From assembly GCA_002951995.1 (NCBI GenBank), contig CP019797.1, positions 389,001 through 453,000 on the forward strand: DNA of 64,000 bases, given 5' to 3'. The stretch is from Stenotrophomonas acidaminiphila. Its GTDB lineage: Bacteria; Pseudomonadota; Gammaproteobacteria; Xanthomonadales; Xanthomonadaceae. The notes under the pieces were generated by a model. The model searched no databases, was not told the origin of the DNA, and worked only from the letters and a program-made list of their open reading frames with translations. Both the position numbers and the translations under genes were made by a program. Positions within the stretch are counted from its first letter, which is position 1. Each line of letters begins with the position of its first letter. This document shows, in pieces, positions 63,299-64,000 of the stretch.

Positions 63299-64000
63299 AT
63301 GTCGCTCCTGTCCACGCCCGTGTCCTCGGTGGTCACCGCGCAGATCCGGCGCTGGGTGCTCGACGCCTTCCCGCGCGAACCCAGCGGCATCGATTACGAC
63401 GCGCCGGCCGGCGACCCGGGCTGGTTCGGCCCCGACAGCGTGACCTGGCGCATCCATTCCGAATTCCCGGGCATGCTCGCCGGCGGCCTGTGCGCGCTGA
63501 TGCTGCAACTGCTGCACCCGCGCGCGCTGGCCGGCGTCTACGACCATTCCAACTTCCGCCACGACCTGGTCGGGAGGCTGCGCCGCACCACCGCGTTCGT
63601 CGCCGGCACCAGCTACGCCCCGGCGGCCGCGGCCCAGGCACTGGTCGACCGGGTCCGGCGCATCCATGCAGGCGTCACCGGGACCTTGCCCGATGGCCGC
63701 GCGTATGCCGCCGACGATCCGGAACTGCTCACCTGGGTACACGTCACCGAGGCCTATGGTTTCCTCGAAGGCTGCCGCCGCTATTGCCGCCAGGTGCCGG
63801 CAGCCATCGCCGACCGCTATTACGCCGAATACCGGCGCGTGGCCGAGGCACTGGGCGCGCGCGCGGTGCCGGCCAGCCAGGCGCAGGTGCGCGCGTACTT
63901 CGCCGCGCAGCAGCCGCAGTTGCGCATGGATGCGCGTTCGCGCGAGGTGCTGGCGGTGCTCGAGGGCGTACGCCTGCCGGTGCCCTTGCCGGGGGCCTCG
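63299..64000 (+). CDS. Oxygenase MpaB family protein (DUF2236), 3' end outside the window
   Basis: The first 234 codons of a DUF2236/MpaB-family protein, open to the window edge. Hallmarks are the WRIHSEFPGMLAGGLCALM stretch near 52, LLQLLHPRALAGVYDHS near 72 (the His-containing motif that binds haem in related latex oxygenases), and the LLTWVHVTEAYGFLEG segment near 145 (WVH). No signal peptide. ATG at 63299; an in-frame ATG at 63290 is possible. The physiological substrate is unknown. Confidence 0.85.
   Translation, partial: MSLLSTPVSSVVTAQIRRWVLDAFPREPSGIDYDAPAGDPGWFGPDSVTWRIHSEFPGMLAGGLCALMLQLLHPRALAGVYDHSNFRHDLVGRLRRTTAFVAGTSYAPAAAAQALVDRVRRIHAGVTGTLPDGRAYAADDPELLTWVHVTEAYGFLEGCRRYCRQVPAAIADRYYAEYRRVAEALGARAVPASQAQVRAYFAAQQPQLRMDARSREVLAVLEGVRLPVPLPGAS

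Overview
The window is about 70% G+C and carries housekeeping genes of Xanthomonadaceae type: smg-dprA-LysM, def-fmt-rsmB, dtd next to a 617-residue RpoD with an acidic insert, and a GTAG/CTAC-ended REP array resembling the SMAG repeats described in Stenotrophomonas. I place it in the Xanthomonadaceae (Stenotrophomonas, Pseudoxanthomonas, Luteimonas or a near relative); the genus cannot be fixed from the window alone.

Layout. Positions 1-5446: core genes for DNA uptake and translation initiation. 5684-11685: envelope polysaccharide/LPS genes (GT25, GT2, UDP-xylose synthase, O-antigen ligase, WaaE-like GT, CDP-glycerol-type transferase). 11708-18412: bPH2 membrane proteins, a frameshifted ribA, lpxL, dtd and rpoD. 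18547-20880: a GH92 glycosidase with an in-frame TGA. 20950-24964: a low-GC accessory island at a tRNA-Ile(CAU) gene, holding a decayed integrase, a three-gene toxin-antitoxin-chaperone operon (mqsR-mqsA-secB-like) and a complete IS3 element that cut the end off a LytS-type histidine kinase. 26056-28537: small exported proteins. 28949-41801: a coherent photo-oxidative-stress block.

The stress block is the most informative part. An ECF sigma factor and its zinc/cupin anti-sigma factor (RpoE-ChrR type) sit among three transcription units that I predict they control. Five sites of the form CATCC-N16-CGTA occur, four of them as two back-to-back pairs. They face a seven-gene lipid operon (desaturase, FAD protein, DUF1365, CFA-like methyltransferase, DUF2878, DUF1295, second methyltransferase), the sigma gene itself, folE, a lipocalin-TspO-photolyase operon, and a DUF2256-oxidoreductase pair. 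The lipid operon resembles the gene set for methylated furan fatty acids in alphaproteobacteria.

41880-48119 is a cyclic-di-GMP cluster (EAL, PAS-PAS-GGDEF, CHASE-like-PAS-GGDEF-EAL). 50315-54105 has a GH18 protein and an NHL-propeller protein with an M23-like end. 54114-57683 is an ECF42-type sigma factor with DGPF (YCII) and VOC proteins, with a matching candidate promoter. The window ends with an M28 peptidase, a LytS/LytTR two-component pair and a partial MpaB-family gene.

Five genes (ribA 14552, desaturase 35584, photolyase 38511, small proteins 44671 and 51660) each need exactly one extra base in a short G/C run to restore the frame. This looks more like homopolymer under-calling in the assembly than five independent pseudogenes.
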